DNA of 64,000 nt from Dermanyssus gallinae (lineage: Eukaryota > Arthropoda > Arachnida > Mesostigmata > Dermanyssidae). Within the stretch, counting starts at the first letter, position 1. Every line of letters starts with the position of its first letter. The stretch spans positions 318,001 to 382,000 of the forward strand of contig QVRM01003902.1 of NCBI GenBank assembly GCA_003439945.1, read 5' to 3'. The notes beneath the pieces are model-generated. The model searched no databases. It was not told the DNA's origin and saw nothing but the letters and a program-made list of their open reading frames with translations. Of the stretch, positions 49,783 through 60,022 are shown in pieces. A program made the translations under genes and the position numbers.

Positions 49783-50520
49783 CTTGTCGAGCACTGACTC
49801 TTTCGAGACGAAATTCGCATCTCATATAGTAGATACACACGCAAACCTCCTCGTTGAATAGGAACACCAACGTCAACGCAATGCAGTCACTTTCACGATC
49901 TTTACTGTTTTACTTTACCAGTAAAGAAGTTAAGTTTCGACACTGTGTGTGTGCTTGCTGCTCGCTGAAGACAGACATCCTTTGCTGTCCGTCTTCAAGC
50001 AGAACAAGGCTGCTCCTGCTGGATGTTTAAGTGAGGTAGTTTAGAGCTCCCGCCTACACCACTACAGCAACCGGTCATGCTGGAGCTGCCTCTGGGACTA
50101 CTTCACTTGAACGACTTTACGTCAGACAGGGCATGACAGGCGACGACGCACTTGCGTCGAAATTTAAGCAATAGTTAAACAGGCTCACTTTAGATGCGCT
50201 CTTCTACGGCCGGAGGTTACACAATGACAGGGCAGCATTCACTTCGTGTTTTCTAACTCACGTGTGTATATATATATATATAAAATGGTGACAGGTGTGT
50301 TTAGGTATACATGTCAAGCGAATAATAAATACTTCTATTCATATAGGTGTGCACACACATTAATGCGCTCGTATAGGTGAAGTAAAGAGTTTGTAGCACT
50401 AAGTACAAGCAATAGACCGACACAGACTAAGTACCTTTTTGGCCAGTATAGTTGTCCCTAAGTTCAATACATCAATAGTTTAACAATCCTCGATAGCTTT
50501 TACACCACGAGAAAATATAC
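49783..50520. other. Spacer, no recognised gene
   Basis: Contains a short (TA)n at about 50266-50283. No open frame with recognisable content. Confidence 0.35.
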
Positions 50521-50527
50521 TAAAATC

Positions 50528-50956
50528 TTAAGATCCAAAATACTCGTATGCGGCGCATTGTTGTTGATTTGGTATCTCTTCCGAAGAAAGATACCTTATG
50601 AGGTTTCCAAACGGATAATAGTCGCACGGGCTTACATCCGGAGAATGATCCGGAGGATGCTTGACAATTTGAGTCTTTCGATTACAAAAGGAGACGTGTG
50701 GGTGGGCGCATTGTCGTGATAAAACAACACAGTCGTCTTCTGTATCGTGGACCGTAGTGTTATGATGTGTTCCTTCAGCTAGATTAAGAGTGTTGCGTAG
50801 GACTGCCCAGTTTGCCCAGTTCTTCTTATATAAAGGTAGCCAATTAACAAACTGCCTCCTTTGCATTCCAGTCTTCAAAATATGTCTGGTCGAGATGTGC
50901 CTTTTTATCCTGGTAGGAGGTATTTCGTTGTGTGCGATACACTTCCCTGGTGACAC
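50528..50956 (-). pseudogene. mariner-family transposase C-terminal remnant (second lineage)
   Basis: The 142-codon - strand frame ends with a mariner catalytic block: CVVLSRQCAHPHVSF corresponds to the LHDNARPHV motif with the Asp replaced (SRQ), and PPDHSPDVSPCDYYPFG matches HPPYSPDLSPCDY-x-LFG with the last Asp kept. CDY rather than SDY shows it is a different mariner lineage from the copy at 660-1317. The upstream half of the frame (ARG-, LYS- and HIS-rich) aligns less clearly. With a catalytic position lost it is inactive. No terminal repeats located. Confidence 0.72.
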
Positions 50957-52415
50957 CTTCTGTTCTGGAGTGAAGTGGTGTATTCAGGGTTCGCCGGCGG
51001 GCCAAATCGGCCAAAAAACTCTAAAAATTTAATTTCGAAAAGTTCCAAATTGCTCTTGGAAATTGACACGCGCGTTAATGTCTGATCAGTTGTTGACACG
51101 TGCGGTAGTCACCTTAATTAAATGTTCTTTCATGCATAAATGCCGACGCAATATATAATATGCTGCATCACAGCTAATGCCCATTCTTTTCGTTTATGCG
51201 TATTTCTAGTAGCCACGATCGGCGCTTAGTCATCACGAGTTTATGGAATTTTAGCACGGTTTTCAAAACCAAAGCTGTTTTTGGCCGTTTAAAATATGGT
51301 GCATCATCAATGCTAATACTACCTCTTTTAGATGAGGCAATCTCTTTAGTACTTTTTGAAATTGTGGATAGCTCCCGTCCGCTGCAGTGCACCGATGCCT
51401 CCATTTTTTCTACTTTTCGAAGCATTTTTCAGCGCGTCTTTCAGCATCAAGCTAAATTACTCCTGTGAAAATTATCATGATAGCATTCCTTATTAACCAT
51501 AGAAGGTAGTACCAGCGATTGACACGAAACGTTGCCTGTGTATAGCCAATGAATTTCGCAATTCTTCCATCCAAAACAAACCACAGGCGACCTTGGTAGT
51601 TTCAGTTTGATTTTTAAAATTCAAAGTACTCGCTTGCTGATTGTCGGGTAGTGATCCACTCCACTACGCAACTAAGTGTCCTCCCTTTCCAATGCCGATC
51701 ATCAGCTTATTAGTCGTGTCTGAATGATTGGAATCTCCGCTGAAAGAGAAACTCGTTGGCTTGCGACTGGTCTGCAGCGATTCATCGTAAGCTAATAAAC
51801 GCCAACGTCGCAATTAAGAACGTCGCACTGTTAGCCTTGCGGAGGGGCGTCCGCAGTTCTGCTCACTACCGTTCCCGCGAGCACAACCGGGCAGCGTTAA
51901 TAATAAGAGGCCGAATGCCGATAATGTGGCTAATGGCGGTCGTGCTTTACGGCTTCCGACTCAAATAACAACGTTCACCGCCCACTCACTAGTCACCGGC
52001 TTTTCTACCGGCCTGAGGTCGCGCTGCGACATGCGGTGGACTTTGGTGGACGCCGAGACCGCTTGGTGCAGGACTTGAGCGGAACTTCGTCGCAGCAAGG
52101 AACGCAAATCTAGGGCAAGCCAAAACGTTGGCTGCAATCAACCTAATCCTATTATGTGCGGTGGATGGACGCGAGTCACGCCGCATTGTAGGGGCTTTTT
52201 CACGAGCAGCGACAAGTCTTTGCCTCTGTTCTACCTTTGCTCTCTCCAAACAGAAACTGTGGGCGTTGCTAATACAAATACACTTGTGGTTGTTGTTGTT
52301 GTTGTTGTTGTTGTTGTTGCTGGTGCTGTTGTTGCTGGTGCTGTTGTTGTCGTTTTTGTGTGGCGCATTACGGATTCAATCCGTTGGACTCAAGGGGTGA
52401 CCTTCGTCTAAGGTC
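50957..52415. other. Spacer, no recognised gene
   Basis: The - strand at 51174-51425 is open for 83 codons, Lys/Ser-rich (FKRPKTALVLKTVLKFHKLV), unassigned; the antisense frame is open too. A (TTG)n of about 11 units lies at 52287-52319. Nothing else recognised. Confidence 0.35.
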
Positions 52416-52419
52416 AAAG

Positions 52420-52496
52420 AGAGAAAAAAAGGCAGAGCTTTGTTTCTACACGACGAGCATACACATTGACGCCTCACAATTGTAATGCTTTAACAA

Positions 52497-52538
<42 letters not shown>
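52420..52538 (+). mobile_element. 3' tail of a LINE copy ending in (TAA)n, + orientation
   Basis: Bases 52458-52484 read CATACACATTGACGCCTCAC and onward. They are nearly the reverse complement of 52605-52631, which belongs to the 3' UTR of the LINE on the other strand. Both sequences then run into AAT repeats. This is best explained as the 3' end of a second, strongly 5'-truncated copy of the same or a sister element in opposite orientation. No coding sequence of that copy was recognised upstream. Confidence 0.6.

Positions 52539-52578
<40 letters not shown>
52496..52578. repeat. Palindromic (AAT)n-(ATT)n microsatellite
   Basis: An AAT tract (52496-52538) runs directly into an ATT tract (52539-52578), making a perfect inverted repeat of about 40 bp per arm with essentially no spacer. 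The flanks are also inverted copies. The centre marks the junction of two oppositely oriented LINE tails. Confidence 0.92.
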
Positions 52579-55500
52579 TATTTTCATTAATATGTGTTAG
52601 GACAATACAATTGTGAGGTGTGAATGTGTATTCTCATTATTTTATAGTTTCTTTCTTGCTGTCGTCAGCCCATCGCACCTAATATCGACGCGGCGTTTCC
52701 TCTGCAAACTGCCAATGAAAGCAGCTGCCTCAGAAAGTCGCCTTCGCGTGCATCTCCGGTGTTTGCTTGTATTCGATCACTTAAGTCTTTAAAAAATGTC
52801 CTTGTTCTTCTGCTGACTGGGCCCATTGTCTCCATTGCAATCGGCACGAAATTGTATCTAGACTCTAACTCTGTGTATTTACGCCACTTTTCTTTCTCTG
52901 CGTGTTCGGCCACCCATCCCGCCTCGGTAGCGCTGTGGCACACATAAGACGGTGCAATTGTGCAGGAGACTGTCGCATCCCAAACCAGGCATTTGCCTTT
53001 TTTCCACGGCGGAATAGTGACACCGTCGGGCCTTTTATCGTCATGAAGTCCTAGTCTGGGTTCCAGCATGCTAGGTATTCCCGCCCTCCGGAGAGCTCTT
53101 TGAATCACTGCATTTATTTCTGTGTGCCTGGGAGCCCGACCTTGGCTCTTAATGCAGCTCAACGGGTGAAGGCCATTCTTCTCTACTGGTTTTCCACAGG
53201 CCTTGCAAATGTGTGGTTCGCATATCGACCCGCCGATTCTGAGAGCCGACACCATGCGGAATGAGACGTTGTCCAGCATGGTGCCGAGCTGTGGCGACGG
53301 GAGAGCCCTAAGGAATTGAAGGTGTCTCGTGCGGCCAAGAAGACTGCCTTCTCCGTAGAAGACTCAAGGCTTTCGGTGATCTCACGGGCTATAACTTTAC
53401 ATCTGTAGTTATCAAGCAGTCTCTGCGTTACACGTTTCTCCCAAGGATCCAACTTCAGCTTGACAAGCGACTCTGCCTCCTGCTTAGCTATGTGCAGCCG
53501 GTGGTGAGCACTCGGGTCGACTAGCGCCTCTGCCAGCGGGCTGAATTCTAGCACAGACGCTGCGTAACATATGGGTGCCAATTCTACTGCTGATCGAACA
53601 CCCAGTCCACCTTCTCTTATGGGGAGGCTTGCTCTTCGCCACGTATCGTCCGTGAAATCGATGTTAAGGACTTCACTCAGTATGTCTCTTGTAGAGTCGT
53701 CATACGCTTGCAGGGCGTCGGGACATTGGCTTGTCGGTGAGGTGCGCAATGTGAAGTTGAATTTCGGGGAACCTAAACTATATCTCCAAAGACATAGTGC
53801 AGTTTGTGAGTGCATGGCCAACAAACGAGGCCGTGTCTGCAGCAACGCCCGGCGTTTTTCTGTTAAGGTCTTGTAGATACTTTGTGGACTAAGTGGAGCC
53901 CCAAGAACTTCTAGCTCGGCCGGGTTAACTTGCTTACAGCCTGGTAGAACGGCAGCAATGGTTTTGCGTGCTTCGTCTCGTTCCTGGGTGTCCCCCCCAA
54001 CCGTTATAACTTCGCACTTGAAAAGATTGAGGATTGTCCCTCCTTCATTTACAAACTCTATTACCTTAAGTATGTCAGCGGCCACCACTTCTGCCGGTCC
54101 TCCTAATGTACCATCATCCAGGTACCAGATGTTCAATGGGCTTCTCATTCGTGCCACTAGACTGGAGATACCCAGACTGAACAAGGCGGGGCCTAGTGGG
54201 TCCCCTTGTTGCACTCCATTTGTTGATTTAAGTGGCTCTTTGTCACACCAGGATAGAAGTGACGGGTCCCTGTAGCATTGCCATACAAGTGGAAAGAGTT
54301 CCGGTACGTGTAGTCTTACTTCTTCTAATATTACGTCGCGTCGTATTGTGTTAAAAGCATTGCTAAAATCTAGCTTCACTAAAACCCGCACAGGACCGTC
54401 TGTTTCGATGTATGCTCGTACAGCGTGAACGGCTGCCTCCGCGCCTCCTTTTATAGAAACCCCTACTTGCCTTGGTCCTAAAGCTTTTGTTATGGATCCC
54501 TTACTGATCGCGATGGCCACCTTTGCTACAAGCCTTCGGATTGTAAGGCCACATGCTATAGGTCTGATTGAACCGTCCTTCTTTTTTAGGGCCGTAAGAT
54601 TTGCCCCGTAAAAGGTCGTCAGGCAAGAAGAAGGGAGGCTGCCGTTTAGTGCCGAGGCCACCAGAGAGCAAACTTCTTCCAGAAGTCTTCCGGATGAGGG
54701 TACTGAGTTGTCAAGCATGTCCCGGAGATGTCGGGGACGCAGCCCATCTAATCCAGGTCCAGATGCTACGGCGAAAGATCGGACGGCGTCAACAACCAAT
54801 TTATGATGTACGGTGTGTCCTCTTGTTGTTACTGGTGCCTGGAGGGATCCTAGGCGTTCGCTTGCGTCTGCCAATGAAGGGGGGTGCTTCTTTCTTAACT
54901 CCTGCTCCGTGTGATCGTTAAATGGTGCAAAAGAGTCGGTCGAAAGAAGGATCCGTGCGGCGGAACGTACATCACCTTCAGCTAATTTGCGCTCTGTCAT
55001 CTTCCCCCTGTCGTGATCCGTATCAAGTGATGTATCGTACTGTGTAATGTTACGGTTACACTCGTCTAAAAGACTTGCAAGTGTTTTCCACCGCGATTCA
55101 GTAACGTTCTTCCTGATTATTTGGCATAATGACCGATCATTGTTTCTCAGTGCTGGGATGCGTAGCAAGAGTATTGGCATTATTAGAAGCTTCTCCCAAG
55201 ACGCGTTGTCCTTCCTTGTGTTGAAGTTGGAAAGTGCTTCAGCGTATGCTGCGCAGCATATTTCTCTAACTCCTCTGGGTATCACTTTGACTAGTTTAAT
55301 GTTTCGATGCACCCGGGCCAGGGAACGAATTAGCGTAATTGAGTCGAGGGTCGTATCCGATTGCCTGTTCGGGTCGTCTTGTGCCGAAAGCGACGCAGGC
55401 GACGACGTGTTTCTCAAGGGTTGACTGAGTGGAGGCCGGGTATCTGCCGGATGGAGACGTGTCGTATGCATACGCAAGCCCCGGAGTGACCTTAGGCACT

Positions 55501-55608
55501 TCCTGAATATTTCGCAGGTATATGACTGTTGTGATCGTAGTTGGGGTTGATCGGGGTTTGTATGGGCTGAAGGTAGGGAGCTCATGGTTAACCCGTAGTT
55601 TTCTGATT
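52539..55608 (-). mobile_element. Nearly full-length RLE-type non-LTR retrotransposon
   Basis: The element reads right to left: a (TAA)n tract (55697-55609 as seen on its own strand), about 24 bases of leader, one ORF from 55585 to 52665, a 3' UTR of about 85 bases, and an (AAT)n tail ending at about 52539. At about 3.05 kb it is compact but complete in domain order: N-terminal zinc finger, reverse transcriptase, CCHC motif, restriction-like endonuclease. (TAA)n on both sides fits either insertion into a TAA microsatellite, as I recall for Dong-type elements, or a TAA-type tail on a neighbouring copy. Related fragments lie at 15130, 57491, 59276 and 62020. The clade (R2/R4/NeSL/CRE/HERO assemblage) is not assigned. 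Confidence 0.85.
52665..55585 (-). pseudogene. LINE polyprotein: zinc finger, reverse transcriptase, RLE endonuclease; one frameshift
   Basis: About 970 residues in two frames. From the ATG at 55585: a C2H2-like finger at residues 24-45 (CEIFRKC...GLRMHTTRLH, with the second Cys apparently replaced by Phe); SGPGLDGLRPRHL near 275; LTALKKKDGSIRPIACGLT; motif A LVKLDFSNAF near 403; motif B GVQQGDPLGPALFSLG; motif C WYLDDGTLGG near 488 (YLDD in place of the commoner YADD/FADD). At about 53315-53324 a one-base shift leaves this frame. The continuation (FLRALPSPQLGTMLDN onward to 52665) has C-x2-C-x9-H-x3-C (CKACG...HPLSC) and KRPDG...LVWDATV, the catalytic core of the endonuclease. The protein would copy element RNA at a nicked chromosomal site. 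Apart from the frameshift and the lost finger Cys it looks intact, so the copy is young. Confidence 0.88.
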
Positions 55609-55610
55609 AC

Positions 55611-55697
<87 letters not shown>
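55609..55697. repeat. (TTA)n microsatellite, about 88 bp, at the LINE 5' end
   Basis: Near-perfect TTA repeat starting 24 bases upstream (on the - strand) of the LINE start codon. On the element strand it reads (TAA)n. Confidence 0.95.
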
Positions 55698-55698
<1 letters not shown>

Positions 55699-56413
55699 TA
55701 GTTAACATTACTATTATATACATGGTTATTGCATTAATATTCCATGACATTATAATTACATTATTACGAACAATAACATTATATGTTAACACTATCTTAT
55801 TAATTAACATTATTATGTGGTATTGCTGCTGCTTCTCTAGTGATGACAAAGTGGTTGCTGTGGCTGTCGCGCGATGAGTTGTTGAAATCACTGTTGGCGC
55901 TACTTTGTCATAATCGTTAATTATTATTATTATTATTTCGTATTGGTGCTACTTCTCCAGTGAAACAAAGTGGTTGCTGGCTTGGCTGTGGCTATCAACT
56001 TCTCATGCCTTGCCTTTCCAAAGGAAAACGTTGTCTTCATTGTCGGCGCGATGAGTTGTTGATATAACATCAAAATTTAGTTGAGTAGCCGTTAGAATTC
56101 AAATTTGAATGGCAGCGGCATGCCGCTTGAAGCCTACGAGCCGTTACGCGGGTGGTTTCGTTTTGTTTCACCATGTCGTGTGGATCTTCACAGCCTCATG
56201 GCTGCTCGTGCCTCTGTCGCATGGCCACACACAGTACACTAAACTGATCACTGAGTTACAGGCATCACTCTGGTATGTTACTTCCTGGGTTTACCAACCT
56301 GCACACACATGAATAGACGTGTTTCCTCGGAGCTCGATATGTGCACGTCCGCACTCCTTGGCGTCCGCCAGATTCCTGTTATTATTATTATGTTATTATT
56401 ATGTATTATTAAA

Positions 56414-56469
<56 letters not shown>

Positions 56470-57480
56470 TACTACTACTATTGGAATTACTCATTCCATT
56501 GTGGTAGCTACGGGCTGAGCTTGTTAACAATGATGATGAAACAAACGTCTACGCCTCACAGTTCTACTAACTAAACAAGAATGCTGATAAATTCAATACT
56601 AATTATCATTATAATAACAGCCCGACCCGAGATCTACTTAGATAAAGTACACTTTGGCGTCTCACATTCTCTCTTCTTCATAGAACGTAAGAGAGTAAAG
56701 CTGGTCATCTCAGTCATCGTTTCGGTCAATCTAACGGTTAGTTAGTGCAAACGCGGAGGGAATACAACTGGCTCGCCGGTAAGCAAATTAGCACCAAGGA
56801 TGCCGGTCGGCAACTAGATTGGGCAAGACGCTGGGCAGATTCTTGACTGGATTCTCGGCTAGAGCCTCCCATTAAGCCAAGGCTAAACGGGCAAACTTTG
56901 CACTTACTTAGACGCGTAACTGCGAAGTCGATAGAATAATAGACTGCTTAATTAAAAAGTAATTAGGCAATCAGTCAGATACAATTATAGATAGAGTCGA
57001 CAGCCTGGGCAACAGGCGAGAAGGCGCACGGCCTTATCAACGTGCTGTTCTTGTGTAACAAAAAGTCTAGTAATAGAGGCATACTTGTACGTTCTGGTCT
57101 GGTCTGGCAATTAACCGCATAGTTCTCAGGAACGCCGCACCTAGCAGCTTGCGAGAACGTGAACGGTTGCGAACTAAGGATCGGTTTACACAAGAGCTTC
57201 GACAGGTTCCTGTTCGCAGAAAACTTGATGGAAGAAGTGCAGCCAGAGCAACACTTCATACGTTATGCACGGGTCAGTTGCTAAAGCGATAGAACTACAA
57301 ACCCATTAAAACTTAGCAACCAAATTAGGCAATAAGTTTCATATGTTAACGGTTGTTAACATTCAAAACACATTATGTTGCGCAGCAGTATACTTTGAGT
57401 GTTCGCTATTGAAGAAATAGGTATTTTATTTATATAATTTCTCTATGTTAGCACTTTGGAGTGGACAATTGTCTCCGCGC
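55698..57480. other. AT-rich spacer with (TTA)n tracts
   Basis: Contains (TTA)n at 55921-55937 and 56398-56468 followed by (CTA)n. Bases 56545-56600 (ACGCCTCACAGTTCTACTAA and onward) vaguely resemble the LINE 3' UTR block at 52468. A - strand frame at 56975-57259 (94 codons) is unassigned. Confidence 0.4.
56398..56468. repeat. (TTA)n tract
   Basis: TTA repeat of about 60-70 bases followed by a few CTA units. Confidence 0.93.
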
Positions 57481-57490
57481 AAACGTGTGA

Positions 57491-57905
57491 TCACGGGTTC
57501 TCTAACCCAGGGTTAGCCCAGTTTAACAATGTGCCCCGAACAGACGCTGCGTTTCCTCGTTGAATGTCGAGCGACAGCCTCTGACGCAAGAATTCAGATG
57601 CCCTCGAGTTTCCTGTCGAAAGATTAAGGCTTTTACCGACCCGCTGAATCAGCTTGAGCGTAAGGGGGCCTGCAGCTCCCATAGTCTCGAACGCCAACGG
57701 ACAAAATTCGTGCGGATAATCGACGTTTGAATATTTTCTGCATTTGTTAGCCTCAGCTAACCTGGAGGCATGACCTGCTCGGTCCGCACCTGCACCGACC
57801 ATCGAAGGGGCTAATGAGTCGGTTACAGTTGCGTCCCAAACAAGCATGCGGCCACGCTCAAACGGCGTCAAAGTCAGACCGTCAGGTCTTTTTCCATCAT
57901 CCCTC
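57491..57905 (-). pseudogene. RLE-type LINE fragment: endonuclease domain and C-terminus
   Basis: An open - strand frame from about 57904 to the stop near 57491. It starts abruptly in the endonuclease core (DDGKRPDGLTLTPFERGRML, then VWDATVTDSLAPSM) and runs to the C-terminal signature LDIQRGNAASVRGTLLNWA. It is closer to the 15130-16085 copy than to the 52.6 kb element (shared DSLAPSM, ANKCRKY, LIQRVGKSLN). Everything 5' of the endonuclease is missing, as after incomplete reverse transcription. The surviving frame is intact. Confidence 0.85.
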
Positions 57906-58640
57906 GAAAGAAGAAATTAAACATTTTTTTATTATTTTGTTGTACTCAACGACGATCGATTCACCCCGGCATGTGTATGGTCTATTGGGGGGGGGGGAGT
58001 TATATCCTGGAAGATTATTTTAAAGAAACAGAGAATAGTTTTCTGGATTTTTCACGCTATGACAAGTACATTAAAGGCACACTTAGTAATAGGTTAGAAT
58101 GGATATGGCACGATAACGTCTGTTTATTTACCTAAATAGGATTATTTCACGCCATTTGTTTCAGGCGAAACTTTTATACAGCAGACTTAATCGTAACAGG
58201 CTTATCGTCTGCATGTGGTCGATATGACGGGTTCACTGTATTGCGCTACCTAGGCACGTCGCCACTAATGATGTTGAACTGTACACCTGAATGTAGAAGT
58301 GCCCTATTGGTTCAGAGAAACAAACGGGCCCGCCATACGATGGTAACGTCCTTCTAGCACAAAGCGTTTAGAGCGTATTGGCCAGACGCGTTCCTCTCCT
58401 AGATGCTTGCCGTTTCGCATCATGCCGCAACCTCGTGTAGTGTAAATGCCTAAATTATCCTGTACTAATCTTGAAAATTACTCCTTTGCCTAGCGAATAG
58501 CCGGTAAGACCTGCGACCACAATTAACTGTCTCGCATGTCCCTTCTGCTCTTACACATGCGTTTGTGTGACTGCGGTCAGTGGCGCTGTCTGCGCCGCAA
58601 CAGGTAAATGTGTCATGCTGGATGCCATATGGCTAGATTA
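57906..58640. other. Spacer, no recognised gene
   Basis: G-run of ten near 57989-57998. No open frame or RNA gene recognised. Confidence 0.35.
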
Positions 58641-58648
58641 TATTACAA

Positions 58649-58815
58649 CGTCGATCCCGGTGACTTGGTGGATTAAGTCTGCGCCTCGCAACCAAAGGAG
58701 ACACATAGGTGCGCGGGTTCGAGCCCCACTGTTGCACATTTGTATCTATGGGGGTCGGTCTATGAAGCAATGTGAAAAACAGTTCCGTGTACGTTAAATC
58801 TTGGCTGAGGGTCAA
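58649..58815 (+). mobile_element. tRNA-derived SINE, family A, copy 3 (+ strand)
   Basis: Starts CGTCGATCCCGGTGACTTGG, has the A-box-like TGGTGGATTAAGTC, the B-box GCGGGTTCGAGCCCC, then TGCACATTTGTATCTATGGG and GTTAAATCTTGGCTGAGGG. These are the same blocks as in the copies at 41883 and 49574, which lie in the other orientation. A short TATTACA on both sides may be the target-site duplication. Confidence 0.87.
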
Positions 58816-58820
58816 AAAAC

Positions 58821-59275
58821 TTTACTCCTATTACAGCACCTAAGTTCAACTTCGTTTTGACCAAAGGTGCACTTTTTATTGCGTTCCATTCGAAAATAGC
58901 AGCGATGACACAAAGATGCCAACTGTTCACACTGCCCATTATACCCAAATCGCCGAATCGGGCCAAAAAAAATTATTCAACAGAATGAGGCCAATACACG
59001 GATCTTATCGACGACAGCCCCGACTAAGCGAGACGCAGAATTCGACCGGCGCACCTCGCTGACGCAATGAAATAACAACTCGTTCTTGGCTGACAGCAAC
59101 GTTTTAATAGATGTATATGATAGGCATTGACGGAATATGCGCATACATTTTTATTCGGCCTTCTGAGCGTAAACGACTTACTACGCGTAACTACCTTCGG
59201 TAACTGTATACAACATAATAATAACGCATTACGCTCCGTTGCTTCTTTAAACCAGTTTGCTTTTCTGTCATAATC
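58821..59275. other. Spacer, no recognised gene
   Basis: A - strand frame at 59024-59290 (88 codons) shows no family signature. Confidence 0.35.
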
Positions 59276-59845
59276 ATGGTAAGCCACCACGTGGAAAAGC
59301 TAATCTACAAACACAAGACAGAAGCTGAGTGCAAAATCAGGATGAAACTGGACCCCGGTCCTTTGGTAGATCACCTATATCAGCGCAAACTAGACAGATA
59401 TATTAGTGGAAAGCTAGCAAGAGATGTCTGTGACTCTTTAAGCACGCGCCGTGGAACGGCGGTTTTTAGAGCCGCTCCAGATGCTTTTAGTGGAAGCGGC
59501 CCTGTCATGCCCACAGCAGGCACTATGCTGGACCCAACCACTTTGCGCATGGCTACCGCTATCAGAATAAGAGCTCCAATATGCGAACCCTTTCCTTGCA
59601 AAGCATGCGGAATTGAGGTCGATACTTAGGGTTTACACAAATTGAGCTGTCCAAGAGGCTATAGTCGTGGGGCAAGTGCTTAGCCTAGGATGCTACAGTT
59701 TCTTGCACTGTTGCTCCTTCGTATCTCAGTCATAGCTCTGTGAGCACCGGATGGGTAGCAGAACACGCTGACTAGGAAAAGAGACGCAAATACGCAAATC
59801 CCAATTTTAAGAGAAGTAGTTTATAAAATAAGTAATAATAATAAC
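59276..59845 (+). pseudogene. RLE-type LINE fragment ending in (TAA)n
   Basis: The first 117 codons (59276-59629) align with the linker of the 52.6 kb element: VEKLIYKHKTEAECKIRMKL, then GTMLDPTTLRMATAIRIRAP and ICEPFPCKACG, the first half of the zinc motif. A TAG then breaks the frame. Pieces beyond it (LSC, SFLHC/VAPSYLSHSS-like, GWVAEHA-like) correspond to the rest of the motif and the part after the endonuclease, but the KRPD...WDATV core is deleted. Short (TAA)n at about 59832-59843 follows, as with the full-length copy. Dead and older than the other copies. Confidence 0.78.
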
Positions 59846-59981
59846 ATCTGCACTACTAAAACAAAACATATTTCTTAGCCGATGCTATTCTAAAACTACG
59901 GCGGAAAATTCATATTAATTAATTGGCGTGTGGCTTGATCCTACTAATCTACCGACCACTGCTAAATGGAAAGCCTCATTA

Positions 59982-60022
<41 letters not shown>

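Noticed and set aside
53571..55424. Several + strand frames of 100-125 codons across the LINE
   Set aside because: They are antisense shadows of the - strand LINE coding sequence.
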